Origin: Herpetosiphon sp042688385
GTDB taxonomy: Bacteria; Chloroflexota; Chloroflexia; Chloroflexales; Herpetosiphonaceae
Reading direction: 5' to 3'
Length of the DNA stretch: 64,000 nt
Assembly: GCF_042688385.1 (NCBI RefSeq)
Contig: NZ_JBHUPY010000013.1
Span: forward strand, 1 to 64,000
Shown: piece by piece, positions 60,512 through 64,000 of the stretch
How the letters are laid out: each line of letters begins with the position of its first letter
How positions within the stretch are numbered: position 1 is the first letter of the stretch
The notes under the pieces: model-generated
The model's input: only the letters and a program-made list of their open reading frames with translations
Database searches by the model: none
What the model was told of the DNA's origin: nothing
Made by a program: the position numbers and the translations under genes

Positions 60512-62959
60512 TCACAATTCGACTGAGCCAAGTTGCGGTTGGGTGATCGTTGGCAGCACTAAACTGGTCTGATCGCTATCGCTTGTGTGTTGGCTGCCAC
60601 GCTCAAGCGGATTCGAAACAAAGGCAATTGGTAAGACTTCATCCATATGTTCTACTGCAATCACGGTAATTTGGCGACGCACGTTGTTGGGCACTTCTTC
60701 GAGATCACGCAGATTCTTTTTGGGAATCAGCATGGTCGTGATGCCCGCCCGAAATGCGCCCAAGATTTTGTCGCGCAGGCCGCCGATTGGCAGCACCCGC
60801 CCGCGCAAGGTAATTTCGCCAGTCATGGCTACATCGCGGCGCAATGGCCGATGGGTCAAGGCCGAAATAACCGAACAGGCTAAGGTAATGCCTGCCGATG
60901 GCCCATCCTTGGGCACACCGCCTTCTGGCACGTGAATATGAATATCGATTTTCTCGAAGCGCTTGCCATCAATTCCCAAGCGCCGCGAGGAAGCCCGCGC
61001 ATACGAGAGCGCTGCTTGCGCCGATTCCTGCATCACATCGCCAAGCTGGCCGGTCAAGGTGGTTGTACCTTTGCCATCGACGATTGCGGTTTCGATGGCG
61101 ACCACATCGCCGCCATTGCTCGACCAAACCATGCCGGTTGCTACGCCAATTTCATCGCGGTCGTTGGCGCGGCTATAGTCGAATGGTGGCTGGCCAAGAA
61201 AATCGGTGAGCATCGTTGGCGTAATTCGGTGTGGATAACGCTTTTTCTCGGCCACACGGCGGGCGATTTTGCGACAAATGCCGCCAATCTCGCGCTCAAG
61301 ATTACGCACGCCTGCTTCCCATGTGTAGGTGCGAATGATTTGGCGCAACGCTTCATCGCTAATGCTGATGGGATGTTGCTTCAAGCCATTGGCTTCAATT
61401 TGCTTGGGAATCAAGAATTTACGCGCAATTTGCACTTTTTCTTCTTCGATATAGCCTGGCAGCTCAACAATCTCCATCCGATCCAGCAATGGCTCGTCGA
61501 TCGGATCAAGCATGTTGGCGGTGGTAATAAACATAATTTTCGAGAGATCATATGGCAAATCAAGGTAGTGATCGGCAAACGTGTTGTTTTGCTCAGGATC
61601 AAGCACCTCTAACAAGGCTGCCGCTGGATCGCCACGAAAATCGTTGCCCAGCTTATCGATCTCATCGAGCATAAAGACGGGGTTGATCGTACCAGCGTCT
61701 TTCATGGTTTGGATGATGCGGCCTGGCATTGCGCCGATGTAGGTGCGGCGATGGCCGCGAATTTCGGCCTCGTCGTGTACGCCGCCAAGCGAAAGCCGCA
61801 CAAACTCGCGGCCTAGCGCTTCGGCAACCGAACGGCCAAGGCTGGTTTTGCCAACGCCTGGCGGGCCAACAAAGCACAAAATTGGCGATTTGGTGCTATC
61901 GCCAGCAAGCATACGTACCGCAATAAATTCGAGAATCCGATCTTTGACCTTTTTCAAGCCATAGTGGTTATTCTCGAGCACCTGGGCGGCCACTTGAAGG
62001 TCGTTGACATCAGTGCTGGTTTTCGACCAAGGCAATTCTAAGAGCCAATCCAAATAGGTCCGAATAACGCTATATTCGGGCGCTGCTGGCGGCATCATTT
62101 CCAAGCGGCCAAGCTCTTCGAGGGCTTTGGCTTGGGCCTTGGCAGGCAGATCAGCGGCCACAATCCGATCATGCAATTCATTCAATTCGCGGGTCAGCGG
62201 ATCGTCTTGGCCAAGCTCGGTTTGGATAGCCTTGAGTTGTTCGCGCAGGAAGAAATCGCGTTGCGATTTATCGACCTCTTTTTGCACTTGATTTTGAATG
62301 TGATGCTCTAGCTCGAGCACATCCAACTCTTGCGAAAGCACGACGCTCAAACGGCGCAAGCGTTCCTCGACCTCGAATAGTTCGAGCAATTGCTGGCGGC
62401 GGCCAATATCAAGCGGCAAGGTTGAGGCGATCAAATCGGCGAGGGCGCTGCCATCTTCAAGGTTGAGCGCGGCAACATAGGCATCATCGGGCATGGTACG
62501 GCTGAGCTTGACCACTTTTTCATATGAGGCCAACACGCCGCGCATCATGGCCTCAACCGCCAAACTCGATTCCTGATCAGGCTCGATAATCTGTACTTGG
62601 GCGTTGATGTAGGGTTCGGTTGCCAGCCAATCGACAATTTGCACCCGCTGTTGGCCTTGAACCAAAACCGAGGTTGTACCATCGGGCAATTTCAACACCC
62701 GTTCGATATGGGCTATGACCCCGACCTGATACAGTTGGCTGGTATCGTGCTCCTCGATTTCAATAGTGCGTTGGGCTACGGCAACAATCCGCCGATCAGC
62801 GCTCATGGCGGCTTCAATTGCGGCCATCGATAGCTCACGAGCTACAAAGAGCGGAGTGACCATTGTCGGGAAAAGCACGGTATTAATCAGCGGGAGCACA
62901 GGTAATTCAACCCTGGCTGCTACCTGCACATCATCCACCAACTGTCCATCATCTGCCAT
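60512..62959 (-). CDS. lon: ATP-dependent Lon protease
   Basis: 815 residues, the usual length. The N-terminal substrate-recognition (LAN) domain is about 18-220, then a coiled-coil stretch (about 205-285). The AAA+ module has Walker A GPPGVGKT (365-372) and FMLDEIDK (429-436). The protease domain has the catalytic Ser688 in PKDGPSAG and Lys731 in GLRDK. It degrades misfolded and regulatory proteins in the cytoplasm. AAAGGTG lies 6 nt before the ATG. A TGC-TATAAT promoter lies about 57 bp upstream; no CIRCE element is seen. Confidence 0.97.
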   Translation of the reverse strand: MADDGQLVDDVQVAARVELPVLPLINTVLFPTMVTPLFVARELSMAAIEAAMSADRRIVAVAQRTIEIEEHDTSQLYQVGVIAHIERVLKLPDGTTSVLVQGQQRVQIVDWLATEPYINAQVQIIEPDQESSLAVEAMMRGVLASYEKVVKLSRTMPDDAYVAALNLEDGSALADLIASTLPLDIGRRQQLLELFEVEERLRRLSVVLSQELDVLELEHHIQNQVQKEVDKSQRDFFLREQLKAIQTELGQDDPLTRELNELHDRIVAADLPAKAQAKALEELGRLEMMPPAAPEYSVIRTYLDWLLELPWSKTSTDVNDLQVAAQVLENNHYGLKKVKDRILEFIAVRMLAGDSTKSPILCFVGPPGVGKTSLGRSVAEALGREFVRLSLGGVHDEAEIRGHRRTYIGAMPGRIIQTMKDAGTINPVFMLDEIDKLGNDFRGDPAAALLEVLDPEQNNTFADHYLDLPYDLSKIMFITTANMLDPIDEPLLDRMEIVELPGYIEEEKVQIARKFLIPKQIEANGLKQHPISISDEALRQIIRTYTWEAGVRNLEREIGGICRKIARRVAEKKRYPHRITPTMLTDFLGQPPFDYSRANDRDEIGVATGMVWSSNGGDVVAIETAIVDGKGTTTLTGQLGDVMQESAQAALSYARASSRRLGIDGKRFEKIDIHIHVPEGGVPKDGPSAGITLACSVISALTHRPLRRDVAMTGEITLRGRVLPIGGLRDKILGAFRAGITTMLIPKKNLRDLEEVPNNVRRQITVIAVEHMDEVLPIAFVSNPLERGSQHTSDSDQTSLVLPTITQPQLGSVEL

Positions 62960-63015
62960 GGGTTACACCTTTTGTCACAAGTCCAGATTGAGTTGCTTGC
63001 AGAAACATACGGGGC

Positions 63016-63024
63016 ATTATAGCA
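63016..63024 (-). promoter_or_regulatory. Extended -10 promoter of lon
   Basis: On the minus strand TGC precedes TATAAT (63021-63016), 57 bp before the lon ATG. Confidence 0.6.
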
Positions 63025-63181
63025 CAGCCTTCTTGCGATCAACGGTTGCTGGCCCGCTACGCGACCATCCAGATCGGCCTTTATGGGCTGCGTGAAGAAA
63101 TTGTTACATATGGTAAGCAAAATCGTACTTTAGCGCTTGGGCTTGGCTGATTACACTTGAAGCACCACAAAGGAGGATGGT

Positions 63182-63232
63182 ATGGCCACGCAACGGCAAC
63201 AGGCTCTGAAGGTCTGGGGGAGGCTGCGATGA
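63182..63232 (+). CDS. 16-codon ORF translationally coupled to the DUF2249 gene
   Basis: ATG 5 nt after a perfect AGGAGG (63171-63176), reading MATQRQQALKVWGRLR and ending TGA at 63230-63232. The stop overlaps the next start as ATGA. The strong ribosome site, basic composition and exact coupling suggest it is translated. It may be a leader ORF that delivers ribosomes to the next gene, or a real micro-protein. Confidence 0.4.
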   Translation: MATQRQQALKVWGRLR

Positions 63233-63990
63233 TTACCGCAACGATGCGTGTTGGAGAATTACTGGGGCGCTACCCAGAGCTGGAAGATTGGCTGGTGTTG
63301 AATTTGCCAAGGCTGGCTCGGCTTTCGAATCCCCATTTGCGCCGGATGTTAAGCCGCTGGTTAACCTTGAGCCAGCTCGCCCAAATGATGCACTTAGATG
63401 TTGATCAGCTGCTGATGGCGGTCAATCAAGCCTTGAATACGACCAAACAACCAGTTACGCCACTGATTGAACCCCCAGCTTGGCTGCAAGAACGCCCAAT
63501 TCATCAAACAATCCACGTCGATCAGATCAGCAACGAAGTTGATGACCCCGTACAATTGATTTTGCGCAGCGCCAAAGCTGTGCCCGCCGGAACGGTCTTA
63601 TTATTGGTTAATTCGTTTGATCCTAGCCAGCTCAGCGCCAGCTTAGAGCATCAAGGCTTTGTTAGTTGGCAACGGGCCAATCAAGCATTTTGGGATTGTT
63701 ATCTGTATCGCAAACTGCCTGGCGAAGAGCAATGGTTTGCTGTCCGCCCTGAGCCACAGCACTACACAGTCATTGATAATCGTGGCCTGAAAACGCCGTT
63801 GCCCTTGGTCAATACCTTAGAAGCCTTGACCAGCTTGGAGCCAGGCCAGCAATTGTTGAGCTTGACCGATCTTCAGCCAACCTATTTGTTTCCAATGCTC
63901 GACGAACGTGGTTTTATTTATAGCACGAGTCGCGCAATCGATTATGGCTATATCACCACCATTAGCCGGCCATTGATTTCAGTTAATTAG
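63229..63990 (+). CDS. DUF1858/DUF2249 domain protein
   Basis: 253 residues from the ATG 5 nt after GGGAGG; the open frame extends to 63157 with worse starts. ITATMRVGELLGRYPELEDWLVLNLPRLARLSNPHLRRML (about 1-45) fits DUF1858. LSQLAQMMHLDVDQLLMAVNQAL is the helical end of that domain. Residues about 105-165 (PAGTVLLLVNSFDPSQLSASLEHQGFVSW...FWDCYLYRK) fit DUF2249, a small fold found with nitric-oxide and hemerythrin-like stress proteins. The last about 85 residues are an unassigned beta-rich domain. A redox or NO-related regulatory role is inference. The neighbours lie beyond the window. Confidence 0.82.
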   Translation: MITATMRVGELLGRYPELEDWLVLNLPRLARLSNPHLRRMLSRWLTLSQLAQMMHLDVDQLLMAVNQALNTTKQPVTPLIEPPAWLQERPIHQTIHVDQISNEVDDPVQLILRSAKAVPAGTVLLLVNSFDPSQLSASLEHQGFVSWQRANQAFWDCYLYRKLPGEEQWFAVRPEPQHYTVIDNRGLKTPLPLVNTLEALTSLEPGQQLLSLTDLQPTYLFPMLDERGFIYSTSRAIDYGYITTISRPLISVN

Positions 63991-64000
63991 CATGCCCTCA

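Noticed and set aside
1..64000. tRNA, rRNA, prophage and integrase genes
   Set aside because: None found by eye; no clover-leaf-like or TTCGA-bearing intergenic segments and no phage gene order.

Overview
The window looks like chromosomal DNA of a filamentous Chloroflexota bacterium, most like Herpetosiphon. This rests on the family content (Spo0M, an endonuclease-type MutL, DUF5107 and GH99-like exported proteins that share a C-terminal-type module, many lipoproteins with Thr/Pro-rich tails), the moderate GC, and the intergenic DNA filled with 'cacgaag', 'catccttcatccc' and long GC-rich palindromic repeats. The organism name is inference; no rRNA or tRNA gene was seen.

Layout. 1-7 kb: end of an upstream gene, a polytopic membrane protein, a P-loop/SpoIIE-phosphatase pair, an MBL hydrolase, an orphan Imm11-like gene with a probable 5' frameshift, and a folP-ccdA operon. 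7-16 kb: two paralogous lipoproteins in repeat-rich DNA, then a signalling block: a Ser/Thr kinase fused to DnaJ-type zinc fingers and a membrane anchor, facing a solute-binding/VWA lipoprotein and an RsbR-like HAMP-PAS-STAS sensor. 16-25 kb: TetR regulator, double zinc-ribbon protein, SDR, a DUF433/DUF5615 pair, a GSA-aminomutase-like enzyme, a DUF5107 exported protein, Spo0M, and a divergent MerR/thioredoxin pair with a readable MerR-type promoter. 25-34 kb: a small HTH gene whose start codon overlaps that of a short NB-ARC ATPase, a receiver protein with an apparent ATC start, and a four-gene ABC-2 exporter operon. 34-41 kb: cmk with a possible structured leader, duplicated-domain lipoprotein, RimI-like acetyltransferase, nucleotide-sugar dehydrogenase, redoxin/TetR divergent pair, GT2 plus flippase-like pair.

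41-49 kb: EamA transporter, then a complete branched-chain amino acid ABC operon (livK-H-M-G-F) with a translationally coupled cupin at its end and a palindromic element between livG and livF. 49-64 kb: GH99-like exported protein, DUF3105 and psuG, a tandem pair of paralogous membrane proteins, mutL, an RlmI-type methyltransferase with a receiver protein, lon, and a DUF1858/DUF2249 protein preceded by a coupled 16-codon ORF.

The most unusual items are the palindromic element family with terminal inverted repeats, the kinase-DnaJ zinc finger fusion, the ~255-residue module shared by two otherwise unrelated exported proteins, and several translation-level oddities: overlapping divergent starts, an ATC start, a coupled mini-ORF and a leader mini-ORF. 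No database search could be run; family names come from motifs read in the translations.
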